A DNA stretch of 64,000 bases from Saxidomus purpurata. Taxonomy: Eukaryota > Mollusca > Bivalvia > Venerida > Veneridae. Position numbers and translations under genes: made by a program. Location of the stretch: contig JAFMSR010000012.1 in the NCBI GenBank assembly GCA_022818135.1, positions 32,797,624 to 32,861,623 on the forward strand, written 5' to 3'. The first letter of the stretch is position 1; each line of letters starts with the position of its first letter. The notes under the pieces were generated by a model, which did no database searches, had not been told where the DNA came from, and saw nothing but the letters and a program-made list of their open reading frames with translations. Positions 24,701 through 39,700 of the stretch are shown here, one piece after another.

Positions 24701-27700
24701 AATAAAATAAAAAAAACTGTCACTTTTGCAATGTCTTGATGATATTTACTTTTAAGATTTTATAATTATTGTATGATTCAATGGTTATTCACTGTTATTC
24801 ATATTTCAAAATTTAATGTCATCATCGCATCTTTACAAAATTATGTTATTCGATGGTTCTTTTTAATTTATCAATTTTATATGTTGTTATTCTAAATGTA
24901 TATTCGACAATATTATTGTTAATGTAAATCGATATTATTAATGTATATTTAGGAAATAGATTTTACTTTTGAGTGATATACCGGTTATTCTAACACTATT
25001 GTGTATATATCCTATTTTGAGCGGGATATACCTTACAAAGAATGTCACAAAGTATGTCACTCTAGACGTCCGGGACTATTGTTGACTGCTGAAATACCCT
25101 CCCGCGTAATTTTTACACAACATCTATGAGTGTGCATTCGTTAATATCAGCAACAACAAAATAATACGAAAAGTGTTTTAATGGAGGAAACTATAAATAG
25201 TTTCGCGAGACTGAAATAAGACAAGAACAGTTACGTAAATTCAATTCTTGTCTGCAACTAAACTCATGAAAAACAAATAAATAAAATAGGGAATTAAGAT
25301 TTCGTCAAACAAGAACTGTCTTTAAAAAAGATGGTCTGCTCGATTTTGAGTATATGAAAGAGATGGGTAGCTAGAACCCTAGTCAAAATCCTGTCAAGTT
25401 TTATCTTTATGCAGTAAGAGGATGGGTGAAAAAATATGTACCCTGACCGGGGCTCGAACCCGACACCCTTCACCTACAGGGCGAATGCTCTCCCGACTAA
25501 GCTAACCGACCACTTGCACAATTCCTCCCCAATTATGCTTACCGTAATACCGTAACCATCGTCGGAACCCCCGTTAAATATTCCGTTACCAATTCCTGTA
25601 TACTCACCGATGAAACATAACGTAAAGAGGGGAACGTGGGTATTCGACGATATACCGTAACGTGACATATGACATCATAATTAGCATTAACATATTCATG
25701 GTATTGTGCAACAAAATTGAATCACGTGAATCAATTTCGTATCGTACCAGATACGGCATTCCGAAATGGCGTAGTGGATCAGGCATTTGACATCGCATTG
25801 GACTACAAATCCAGCTTATGTAGGTTCGAGTCTTCCCTGATGTGCCTTACAGAGTAATTTTATTTAATTAAAAAATATATGTATTCTACTTGTAATTTCA
25901 TTTGCAGTTTGAAGGTAACTCACTTCCGGTCATAAGCTAGCTTAATCGGCTGGGCCGAAAAAAATCCTGTATATAGTCACAACGCGTAGTCTTTCTATAG
26001 CGGATTGTACGTTTTATCATTTACTTTATAAAAGGTATAAAAGGTTTCCAAAGATTTAAATCTACGTAAAAATACATATAAAAAGGGGCATAGCTGTGTC
26101 AAATGTGACATTGACCTATAAAATTAGGCGGCATCACGACTCTTTTGTCATAAGCATTTGCAATTTGAAAGTTTGATAAAGAAATCTTCAGAAATGGCAA
26201 AGTTATAGCCTACGTAAGTACAAAAAGGGACATAACTCGGTAAAATATGACATTGACCTACAAAATTGGGCAGCATCACGACCCTTTTGTCATAAGCAAT
26301 ACAATTTGAAAGTTTGATGAAGAAATCTTAAGAATTGGCAAAGTTATAGCCAACGTAAACATTTTGTGACGGACGGACTGACGGACCGACGGACAAAACG
26401 ATCCCTATGTATCGCCTTTTCTCCGAAAGGGCGACACAAAAATGAAACGAAATTACAGAAATTCCCACTTAAAACAGGAAAACATCAAAGCGTTGACGGC
26501 ACTGAAAATGTTCGGTCTTAAACATGGATTAATGTTAGGATTGGTACTGTAATGTAGTAGAGTGTTGAACACATGTTTTGCAATATGTCTGATAGTTTAA
26601 AGTTGAAGTGAGATTCCTCCTTGGTGAAGTGGTTATAGAAGCTGAAACTTCTCAATTATTGAGAGTCTTGGGATCGAGCCCCGCTACTGACCACGTCTTT
26701 TTATGTGAGCAAGTTGGCAGTTTCTTAAGATGGAAACTAGTACTAGTTTTTACCAGGAATGATTGTTAGATAAACTGTCCGCCTGTCAATACATGTATAT
26801 GTTACTTAAATGTATTTCCTTTGACGTAGATCTTGATACTAGGCTAAATGATGAACAAAAAACAAAGTCGGAATACTTAATACATATACTATAAATTGTA
26901 CTGAGCACTTGAGCAAAGCCTACAACGTCATTTTATCACCATAAACATTAACAAAACACATTTCTTTAAAACTGACATGCAATGATCGATACATGGTATA
27001 TACATAATATACGCAACATAATAAAATAGTTTCTATTGGTGTTCCAGTCATGAGACATTGTTTCCCGCCTAATTCGCTTCGTTTAACCAGTGGAAAATAC
27101 ATATACTGTTGAAAACAGGTGTTGAACCAAAACTAAAACATTCCTATCTATTCCGTTCGTGATGAAACATCGCTAGTCAATATACTACATGTAGCATATA
27201 TCATAAAACACAACATTAAACGGAAAATGTGTACAAATTGATGGGAGACCAGTATGGATCCAGATCAGCATACCTGCATGGTCGCAGTCTATTGTGTTCC
27301 TGTTCCCATGCCGCCTCTCAATTTTTATTATTTTATTACACTGAGCCATGTAAAATCACTCTAACCTGAAACACCTATGGAAGGTATTTCAATATGAATG
27401 AATCACAGTATGTAATTCTAAATAATTTTAGATTCTACTAATATTTTCATTTAATAATTGTAAGGAAACCTGTCTACCGAGATACCGTTGAAAAGGTGGT
27501 TTAAGACGAAACTATTTTGATATCAGTAAGGCTTTCTGACAAAATCTATGGTACATTTGTAACAGTCTAAGCTTATTTATTTTACATGTTCAACTTGTAT
27601 TCACGAGTTTAAACAAGTTTAATGAATGCAGTTAAAATTCATTTTAAGCTCTAAATACTTTTCTTTTTCTACTATAACTAAGTGGAGCACGAATCTTTTT

Positions 27701-30700
27701 AAGCACAGAGCCAGTACTCAAACCGAAATAAGGGATTGTGAAGGTCCAAATCAAATTCATCTGACGAGATTTGAACCGCGACCTCCGGGCTAGGTGTACG
27801 ACGCTCTACCTTAACAAATATAAACCACGGTGTTTCCCTGAATATGGCAGTTAAAGGGTATATTTCACAAATTTTAGCTAATAGCGACAGCAACTAAAAA
27901 CTGGCTCTTTTCTACATAAGTTTTATGTAACAATCATCTTTAAACTCCCAACTGCGCAGTTTCTTCGTGGCGTCACTACTTCCGATTTTGGAGTGGAAAC
28001 AAATCGTAACCCCGTAGTTAACCGTTCTTTACGACCTTCCGTCTGATATAAGTACTTACGATTTCAATTGAATGGCGTACTATAAACCGAAGAGATGGCG
28101 TTTATAAATGCAATTGTAGGTAAAGTACTGCCAGTAAAAGGTGTTTCACTTTAAGCGCGTTTTGATTGGTTGCTTATCAAAGTAGTACATGTCCAAACTG
28201 CGTAGTAATAAACAGATCACTTTAGTGCCATAATGCTGTACCTGTCGAACGTTGTACAAAATGTATTTACACATTAACTAAATTCTTTTTTGTGATAAAT
28301 TGTCTCATTTTTTCTTATCTTTGAAACAATATAAATCTTTGCAATCATACCAACAGCAAAATTGTTGATCAGTTATGTTGCTTTCTATAAGTATTAGATG
28401 TGGTCAATCTTAAGGGTTGTTTTAGAATTGAGGGGTAGTTCGGTTTTAAAAGTACAATACGTATGTAAAATTTGAACCATACATTTTGAAAATCCTCACA
28501 TTTAACTATTATGATAGCTCGACGAAATTGTATGTTGAAAGAAAGAAATGTATCTAATTACGGAAAACCATTGTTAAATATGGCTGCTCGTTCACAGTTT
28601 CCGGTGAAAAGATTAAAGTTATCCAAAATTATATACTTAACCTGGTAAACCATAAATTGCAAAAGTAATGGCTGGAGTAAAAATCTACATAGCAATTTGA
28701 GAAAATCTGTTGAAAATGTTGGTGAGCTAGGTCTGACAGCACCGGTACACTATAATATTTATAATTTCAAAAGCGTTTGCATCGCTTAATATACATGTAA
28801 TTAGGTAGCGTATGTTTGCAAAAGTACAGACATACTTTACATGAATTTATACTAGAACCTTTTCATTTGATGATTTGTACTACAATATGTTAATTTCAGA
28901 CAGTACATTTCACCAATTCTGAGATCTACCTTATTATATCAATATATAATATATCTCTCCGAGGTGAATTAGAATGCCGTTTATGTGAACTGTTAAATAT
29001 GTGTGATTTTCAAGCGAATAAATTGAGTATCAAGCGTCTCAAATTTGTTTTCATGACTTGTTTGTATTGTGCTGTGGTATTATGATCACGTACGAAATTT
29101 TCGATGTTGTACATGTACTAAACATGCGAAAGACCGTCCTATTGTATTCGGTACTTTTGTGAAAGAAATGTAAGTGTTTTAGATAACAAATACTCCATTC
29201 AGCTGTAAAAGGGTAGCACTCTGGAATGAACAGTAGGGGACAATTCAATAGGCTACGGAAGTTTTCTTTGTAATCGAACTAAAATAAATATTTATAACGA
29301 AAATGTTATGTCGAGTATACATCAGGATTAGTGTTTGACCCCATTTGTCCACCAACCGAATCGCTCAGATTTTCAAATAAAAGTCGCTCGCTACCGCTCG
29401 CTACCGCTCGTTCCCTTGGTGTTTCTTAAAAAATTGTTAAAATTTGACTTAATAAACTCTAACTTATACATAGAGTGACATTTACAATAATAATGTAGAA
29501 TATACATTAAGAATATCAGGTGACATTTACAATAATACTGACAAGTAACATACAGATTTAATTACGATAATTTTACAAATATTAGTTTGGATCAAATAAA
29601 TGGGTTATTGTTTTGGGTAAACGTATTATATATATTATTTTGAAGTGTACACAGTGATTATAATTGTGACTGTGACTTAGAAAATGGGTCCAGATGAGCA
29701 TTAATTATTATTGCGCAAATGTAAAAAGACAAATAACCATTTTCACCAAATTTCGACTAAACGTAATCATTAAAAAATGATGTTAATTGATTTTAAACTA
29801 GTTTTTCGAAACTTTAACTGGCCGATAACCTAACAGTCGATTAAAAGTTGGGGTTGTATTTAAACATTTTGAAATACTTTATAATATATTGAATGTATTA
29901 AGGTAAGAGGAAAACTAAATCTCTTTAAAGTAGACCCAAAAAGGCACACTAGTTTTCCCACATCATGTATTATTTTAGTCAAAATTTAACCAATGGTTAA
30001 AATAACAGCCGGTAAAATTTTTGAACAACTGGTTCCAGAAAGCAGAATGTAACTTTATAACCAAAGTAAATAAGTATAAAATAAGACACATACATCAATT
30101 TCCTGTTGTTTATAGTGTCTTGTTACCGATTATGTATTCAACTTTTGTATTTTAGAGGGTTTTTGTGTCGCCCTTTCGGAGAAAAAGCGATACATAGGGA
30201 TCGCTTTGTCCGTCGGTACGTCGGTACGTCGGTTCATCCGCCCGTCACAAACTTAAAGTTGGCTATAACTTTGCCATTTCTTAAGACTTCTTCATCAAAC
30301 TATACAATTGTATTGCTTATGACAAAAGGGCCGTGAAGCCGCAAAATTGTGTAGGTCAAGGTCATATTTGACAGAGTTATGTCCCTTTTTGTACTTTGAT
30401 TTTGTCACGAAAACTTAACGTTGGCTATAACTTTGTCATTTCTTAAGATTTCTTCATCTAACTTTCACATTGCATTGCTTATGAAAAAAAGGGTCGTGAT
30501 GCCGCCAAACTTTGTACATCAAGGTCATATTTGACATACTTCTTTCCCTTTTTGTACTTAAATTTGGCTATAACTTTGCTATTTCTTAATATTTCTTCAT
30601 CAAACTTTCACATTGTATTGCTTATGACAAAAAGGTCGTGATGCTGCCACATTGTGTAGGTCAAGGTCATATTTGACAGAGTTATGCCCCTTTTTGTCAA

Positions 30701-33700
30701 GAAATTATTGGTTATTCTGACAAAGTGTAAGAGGGCGACACAAGTTTTCTACTGAACACCCATCTAGTTTATCGTTGGTACCGGATAATCCACATGACCA
30801 ACGCCTCAAGAAAAGTTCAGTTATTTTCAGTTTCGGGGGATAGTGCAAGATACAGAAAGCGTCCCGTTCCAGAGGCACCCCCTGGTTCTTTGACATGCCC
30901 GGTGTAGAGCTCCATCTCATCCGGAAGATCATTTATTCCACTTTATAATTCTACTTTAATTACGGCTAACAACGTGTCTAATAATTTTTCTTCTTTACAA
31001 ACGGAAACTGTGCAGTGTTTAAAAAACAAGCAACTGTTTACATTTTATTTTGTATAACATTTCAGCATTATTCTGCATTTATTATTGCTTTGCCTTAATA
31101 ATCTGTCTGTCGGTTTTTTTCGTTTTTTTTCTGTTTTTGTTTAACTTTCAAAACGTCTTTAAACACTTCATACTCCTTTCTATTGCTACACTCATTTTAG
31201 GGCTTCGTGGTGTAGGGATTGAGTGTCGAATCCGTAGATCATGGGTACGAACTCCCGTGGTGGCTTTTGTCGGCGTTCTCCACAATTCCTTCTTTCTGTG
31301 CTTAGTACTGCATGTATCTCTAGCAAGCAGTCATCGAGAGTAGTTACACGGTGTTTATCCGAAACCGACATCTTCAGCTATTTTGTACCCTGTTTGCGCA
31401 TACACGCGTCTCTCTCTGATAAAAACATAACAGTGTAACGACAAGACATGTAGGTAAATTTCACAAAGTTTATATGTATACATAGTAAAAGTTGGACATA
31501 TACCTGTTTCACGGAACGTTAAACGTGAGAGGTAATCCTCGTCTGTACGCAAAAAAGGCTCGTAAAGTAAACAATACTACTTTCGAAAAATGTATGTAAT
31601 TTACGTGTTGTCGAAAGTGCAAAGGTTAAGTTCAAAATGAACTAAATGCCGAAATATAGGGAAGACAAAATTAACTGCACTTGGCGGCCATTAACGCTGT
31701 ATTTCTTATCAACTTGTGCACACCGCACGAAAAGTTCCGCTACCGTGACGCACGTAAGTATCATACATTTCAGACATATTTTGCCATCTGTTCTGTTCGC
31801 GTTGTATTCATAAAGCATTGATTTGTGAATAGTACGAATGTACGAATAGTACGAAACAAAATAAAAAAACACTGTTTCAGAAAGTAAAACTGTATAGTGC
31901 TTTCTTTGGTGAAAATACACCGAGAAACATTTTCCCTACATAGTGACTGACTACAGACCTGAACATACATTGCAAAAATATCGTGTTATCCCGTGCAGTA
32001 CCTATTTTTCAGCAACATACACATTTTCAGTGACGTTTCGCTGCTTTTCTCCTTCCTGCTCCATCAATCTCACTGACGCGTGCTTGCGCAGAGGGTACAT
32101 AAAATAGCGGCTTATGCAGAGAGGTCTCGGTTTTCAAAAATGCACCATGAGTTAATATATACTGCAAGAAAATGTTGAACAATCGATGTAAAATAAATAT
32201 GTTTGAACTAACCAATAACCTTGATTTTTGTCTGAATTTGCAGTGTTTCTTTTTCAGCTACTGACTTCAAGAATAGCGTAATAGTTACTTCACTGACAAG
32301 AAATCCTTTTGCACCAAAGTATGACCAAATAAACATACTTCCATATACTTTGTATGACTTGCCGGAAACTGATTTTACCTCGTATTATCTCGGACTCGAT
32401 AACTTCAACACAATGCTTTTGAGTCTCGACGTAGACTATGCCAGAAAATGTCTGTATATCTTTGACAGAAACACTGGTGCCATTTTTGGTTTGGAAAACT
32501 TTGACTGGGAAAATAAGTTTGACGGTGCATCTATGAAAGTTGTGCATCAGGGAATATCACGTCATTCTGTCCGCCTGTCTGTAGACTGGGTCACGAACAA
32601 TATATACTGGACGGATCACATGTTTGGTTGGATAGTCGTGCAGTCTGGTAGTAAAGAAGATACTTACAAAATTCTTGTAAAAGATGACCTGGAAAAACCG
32701 TTAGCGCTGGTTGTGAGTCCTGTTCACCGGTAAGTAATTGACTATTTATCAATTTATGATGTTAACAACCGAAACAAACCAAATACAGATATGTCCTTTG
32801 CTACGTAGATATTTTTACTTCATAAGCTGTTCATATGTTGACTTGTATAAAATGAGTAAAATATAGCTAGTGATGAATCTAAATGTCTTCAAATACTTAT
32901 AACACATCGGCCGTTAATTTGATAAGGATTTCAATTCCATAAAATGTGTTTGGCAAAAATATTGAGATAAATATTATCGAAGTCACGTAGAAAGGGCCCT
33001 TATGTTCCAAATTTCACATTTTTATGTTTTTCTATAAAAATGACCAGTAAACCCTTTTTCTCAGGAGCTACCGACTCGAATTCAATGAAATTTCATAGAC
33101 TGCTTCATTGTCAAGAGGAGATTCACATGTTATCAGCAAGTAATAGTTATGATATTATAGTAATGATTATTCGAGGAGTTACTGCCCTTTGATTACGTTT
33201 TCTCAATATCCTCAGGATGAAATTCAACAAAATATTCATGGTAAGCTTCACTAGCAAGAGGAGATGCGCATTGACAGCATGTTCTGGTTCAGTGATTTTT
33301 TATTTGGTTAAGACCCTTTCATTTGGCCACTTTTGCCACAGCAGACGAATTGGTCATATCAACATGGCCGCCCTTGTCTGTCTATATCTGAATAGTACAT
33401 TGCTTTGCATCCAGTTATCAGGTAATTTCCAAAGACACCTAATGAACGGTTTGTAACTAAACCTGAAAGGATATGTTTGATGGTACTGTAAGACAGAATA
33501 TGGAAAACCCTGAAGTGTGAAAATTGAAATTAACTGGATCTTGCACTTGTTACTGCTAACACGGAGGATATAAAAAAAAATATTGAGACCAAATGCCTTT
33601 TCTGTAAACCTGTGTGTCTATACAGTCTATGAGTCTTCAATAAAAAAAAATCACCCAAATCAACATTAATAAATTTCAGTGAAATATCTGAAAACAAATA

Positions 33701-36700
33701 CGAAAGGACTATGTTCAACATGTCCGTATAATTTCTCAACATACATTTACTCTAAAATTACTTAACTGAATCACCTTGCAGGTACATGTTCTGGAGCGAT
33801 GTCGGTTCAACTGTTAAGATAGAGCGGGCATCATTGTCAGGAAAGAACAGACAAACCATCATTTCAACTGGGCTCTCCTATCCTACAAGCATCGACATAG
33901 ACTATACTGCAAAAAAGATAGTATGGGTTGACTCTAATAGAGATACTGTAGAGACTGCAAACTTTGATGGTACAGATCGTCATGTTATACGCAGATTCTC
34001 GAATTCAGAGTTATACGATGTTGCTGTGTTCCAGGCGAGTACTTTTTAAACGCACGCAGTTTTTGCAAAAAGAAGAAATAAACAGACTGTTGTCTTGTGA
34101 AACTTTAACCCTGTTAAGATATCTCTTTCTACTTAATCTTTTGAAACAACTACTACCTAAGAGATCAAAGCAATAATTAGTAAGATACTTTTACGAACTG
34201 TGAGCAGTAGAGAGTCTTAAAGATATAATACTGCTCAAAATGACCAGAAAAAGTACGGTCAAGAAAAGTTATTAAAACATGAGAAATGTTTAGAAAATTA
34301 AAAGAAAATAAGTTATGCTCAACCATTTCTTTTATAAGTGCAAGTAAACACAAATGTATCATATAAAATTGATGGAAAATCATTTTATGACCCGGCGGGC
34401 CAATGGCTGAATTGGTTTCAGAAGGAGAAAAACCTTCAAGTTACTTCTGTAACTTAGAAAATAGAAACTATATATCAAAATTAATGAATTCTTTATTCTT
34501 TATATTCTAAGTCAGGATTTCTGTTAACAAATCAGACAGACATTATGGGTGAAGTTTAAAATAATTATAGAAATTTGTATGAAGTTAGGCAAACAGATAA
34601 CATAGTAATTGAAAATATTATACATAATAGAAGTCCTAATTTAAGTGAGGAGGAAAAACTTTCATTAGAAGAGCATTTGAGTTATAATGAGATGTTATCA
34701 AGCTTAAAAAAATGTCCAATGATTCTTCAACAGGAAGCAGTGGTTTCACATTTGCACTTTTAAATTTTCTGGGTGGATATAGGTCATTTCCTGGTAAGGC
34801 CAGTTAATCATGCCTTTGACACAGGCGAATTATCAGTACACAGTTGTATACCGAAGGGAGACAAAGACAAGCGGTATATTAAAAATTGGCGCCCAATATC
34901 CTTATTAAACGTTTCTTATAAAATTGCTTCTGCAAGTATTGCACAACCTTTAAAAAAGTTCTACCCAAACTAATAAGTGAAGACCAAACTGGTTTTCTTG
35001 CAGGCAGATACATATGAGACACTATTAGGTTGATTTATGATGTTATGCAATATACAGAATAAAATAATATACCAGGAATGTTATTATTTTATGATTTTGT
35101 TACAGCTTTTGACTCTTTGTCCTGGTCATTTATATACAAAGTTTTGATTTGTTTCAATTTTGGGGAAAATTTTATAAAATGGATGAAATTGTTTTATTAT
35201 GACATACAGTCCTGTATAACAATTAATGGCCATCTTTCCGACTGGTTTACTATATATCGCGGTTGCCGCCAAAGCGACCCCCTGTTCCCTTATATTTTAT
35301 ACTGTGACTGTGTGCAGATATTCTTTCCATTTTGATAAAGCAGAACCAAAATATAAAGGGTTTTAAACTGAATAATACTGAGTTTCTACTGTCACAATAT
35401 GCAGATGACACCGCAATGCTTTTAAATGGTACTGAAAGATCACTGAGAAATACAATGTTAACACTAAAGTTTTATGCCAAAATCTCAGGATTAAACATAA
35501 ATATAGACAAAACAAAAACAGTCTGGATTGGATTTTTGAAAAACAGTAGTTTAAAGATATGTCCAGATTTGTGCCTTGCTTGGGAACAGAGTAATTTCAA
35601 ATTATTAGGTGTAAACTTCACCCTTAATCTTAATGAAATTGTTTATATGACTAACTATAATCCAAAAATTGAAGAAATACAAAGGTTGTTTCTACAGTGG
35701 TCGAGAAGAATTATCACCCCATTTGGTAGGAATATTGCTATTAAGACATTGGCATTATCAAAGATAAATCATCTTATTTTGAGTTTGAGAAACTATTAAA
35801 TTAAGAGAACTGTCACCACAAGGTCATATGAGAATGGTGGTATCAGAGTGGTCAATCTTGAAACATTCATGATAGGTCTAAAAATCACTTGGTTAAGAAG
35901 ATACCTGAACTATAATACAAAATATTTCAATTTTATTGCTTTGGAATATCCATTTCTATGTAATTTCACTAACTTTTAGTGAATTTTTAAAATATAAGAT
36001 TGATACTGTGAAGAACATATTTTGGAATGATGTTTTCCAAGGGTATATGAACTTGAATACACATCAACATCAAAAACATTGGAGAGAAGTTTGTACTTTA
36101 CCGGTGTGGCATTATAATATGTTTAAAATTGGTGGGAAAAGCTTTTATTTCCCAAGGTTTCATAAAAAAGGAGGGACACTTGTAAATGATTTGTTAAACG
36201 GAAATGGAAATTTTTTATACCTTTAATGACTTTATAGATATATTTGATATACAAACAAACTTCCTAGAATATCAAAACATCATAGTCTATTAGAGATTTG
36301 TTTAATAAATTAAGATTTCCACACTATGCCATATAGGAAAACTATCCTATGCAACCACTTACAATTAAAGTTATTAGCAGCAGGGGAAAAGGTTGTAGGT
36401 GTATTTATGACTATAAATGCAAAACTCAAACACTTCACCATCTTCAACTAGGAAATTGAACACAATGCTAAATTTAAACACTTACTTCAACTGGAAATAC
36501 ACATACAAAACTCCTTTTATTGTGACAACTGATCCTAAATTACAATAGTTCCAGTTCAAAATAAATCACAGAATCATAGGTACAAATTATTTGTTGCAAA
36601 AGATGGGGATGAGGGATGAAAGTAGATGTACATTTTGTCATACACAAGGAGAAACAATTCAGCATTTATTTGTTGACTTTCAAATATCAAGTATTTTTGG

Positions 36701-39700
36701 GGGGAAGTCAAGAGATGGATAAATAATAAATGTCCAAATGTAGATACAAACTGGTCAAGGATAGACATTTTATTAGGTAATCAAAACCTCAAGCCAGCTA
36801 CTGTGTCTGTAATTTTAGCTGTTAAATACAACATACATGTATATCTATATAAAATGAAAAAAATCAGTTCCTAGATTACAAACTTTTACTAACTGAATTC
36901 AACTGCATATAAGGGCAGAAATGTTTAACGCAAAGAAACTGCAAAATATGAATTATTTTTAGTGGAATGAGTTAATAGCGTTGCTTGGGAACGATGAGTG
37001 AGGTGTGTGGATGGGTCTGGTGTCACAAATACTGCACTGCTGTCTTTATTGCTTTCACTTTATTTTATTTTATGCCCCCGAAGGTTGGCATGTTAATATC
37101 GCACCGTCCGTCCGCCCCTCCGTTCGTCCGTCCGTCTGTGCGTCCGCCTTTACACATTCGTGTCCGGATTGTAATTTTGTCATGCATTGAAGGATTTTAA
37201 AATAACTTGGAACAAATGACGACGTGTCGCGTGCAAAACCCACATCCCTACCTCAAAGGTCAAGGTCACACTAAGAGTTTGAAGGTAATGGAATCCTGTA
37301 TATATGCACACATTCGTGTCCGGACTGTAACTTTGTCATGCATTGAAGGATTTTAAAATAACTTGGAACAAATGTCTAGCACATCAAGACGACGAATCGC
37401 GTAAAAGACCCACATCCCTACCTCAAAGGTCAAGGTCACACGTAGAGTTTGAAGGTAATGGAATCCTCTATATATGCACACATTCGTGTCCGGACTGTAA
37501 CTTTGTCATGCATTGAAGGGTTTTAAATAACTTGGCACAAATGTCTAGCACATCAAGACGACGTGCTTTGTATCTTTTTAGTTTTTCCTTTTTCACTTTT
37601 TTTGTTTGCATATAAATCATGGAGAGGTTTCAAACTAAGATGGATAACCATGGTAATGTATATAGAAAATATGCTTGAGGGAGTTGCTCCCCTTGATATA
37701 TATATCACCTCAGTTTCACCACAAACACTTTTTACAGGTTTGCTCCCTTTGATAAATATTGGTTTATATAGTTTCAAGTCACTATGCTACTAAAATATGA
37801 AAGAAATTCTAGACATAATGCCATGCATATAAACATACAACTAAATCACAGAGACTTTTGTTTCCTACATCTTTCACCTTGCTGTTTTGTTTCGAGGGCA
37901 AGGTTGAAAAGGTCAAATTCAAACAATGTATATATAACTCATCAATAATTGTAGGAAGATATAAAGAACAATAAACTGTACATGTTTAACATTATGGTCA
38001 GAAGAGTAATTTAAAAAAGGAATTTCTTTTACTTATTATCTCCTTGAATGTATTAGAAACAATATTTATGTATAGCCTATATGTTTACAACTTTGAAATT
38101 TGAAACTTTGAAACATGCCTGTGAATGGTATCTAACACGACGTCAAACATTGAATAATTGCCATCTTTCTAAATTGCATATAAAATAATACCATTTGAAA
38201 AGGAGGAAAGACTCATTTTGTAAATACAAGCAATTTCATTACCACAATATGTTTGTGAAATATTTACCGTTTATTACATTAAAATGCGGAATTTAGCTTA
38301 AACCGTTACACACAAAGACAAATAACTTAATTAACTGACACAGTTAGTGTTATAACGATAGAACGTTTAAGAATATGAATAAATATGCATTAAAATACTA
38401 TTTTGAAAAATAAAACGTTTGTGTTGCTTCATTTGACAATTATGGCAGCATTATCGTAATTCGGAGGCTGTGCAACGTCGCATCTTAATAAATTTGACGT
38501 CGGAGGACATTTTCGTTAAACAAGCCTTTTTTGTTTAAAAGCATCATTTTGTTAGACTGGGCAGGCATATGGTATCATTTGAAAGAAGAGGAAAAACGCA
38601 TTTTTGATTTTTGAAGAAATTTACGATAAATCATTGGCTGAATGATAATTACAATTTTATTCGAGTATATTTACACATTTTCTTATATTGTTCTATATGT
38701 GGACATTTTCGCTAGACAATCATAAATGCAATTTTAGACGTTTTATTCATAATAATCTTCATTAAAAAAGCATTACTATACTTATTTTTTATATAAATAT
38801 CTTTGATTTTCGTTATTTTGCATTCATTTGAACAAAATGAAAATAAATCTATACAAAGATGGGACACTTTCTCCCTAACAGAAGTTTTATACATATCTGC
38901 TCGAAGGAGCCGTTGGAAATGTTTTAGATTTTAATGGCAACTTTCGGTGACATTTACCATATCGTATACGCAAAATGAGAAAGTTTGACGTAATTTTCAT
39001 ATTTCGTTTTTAAGTAGAAGTCATGTGGATCAAGTATTTTTGTTACACGTGACGCGCATAAACTAACGTCGTGCTCAGTGTGTTTGATATCGCTTCACTT
39101 AAATTGAAGACTTAAAAGTATATTCTGTTACATAGTAATGTAAAACAACCTTTTCCCTTTATTTTTATTTACGGCTTCACATATTTTTCTTAAAATTTAC
39201 TAACAGGCAGTCAGAATGAATCATGTATACGCTAGAAATTGCCAAAAACCCGCAACATCGGACGTTACGTCTATGTTTTTCACCACTCTGGCGTTGTTGA
39301 CATGATTGTAAGAAACATATACCATTTACATAATAAAAGGGGTTACTGGGGCCTCAAAAGATAAAAAAAGAAAAGATTTTGTCATTTTTTAAACTATGTT
39401 CAATATGAATAAAACTATTGTATATATCGATGTTATATAGCTATAACTTTCGCAATGCTTGTTTTTTAATGATACTAATATTGAAGGGTATTATCACTTT
39501 GATATTGCCCCGAAAATCAATCTGTCAGTCTGTAATCTTACCTACATGAAATAAATATACTCAATGGTAAGTTATACATGATGCCAATTTGCTGATTGAC
39601 TGATAGTACTATGCTATTACATTAAAAATATACAAGATGTTCTTTGGTATAACATTTGATTTCGAGAACAGGTATAAAGTAGATTCACCTTTTCTCACAA

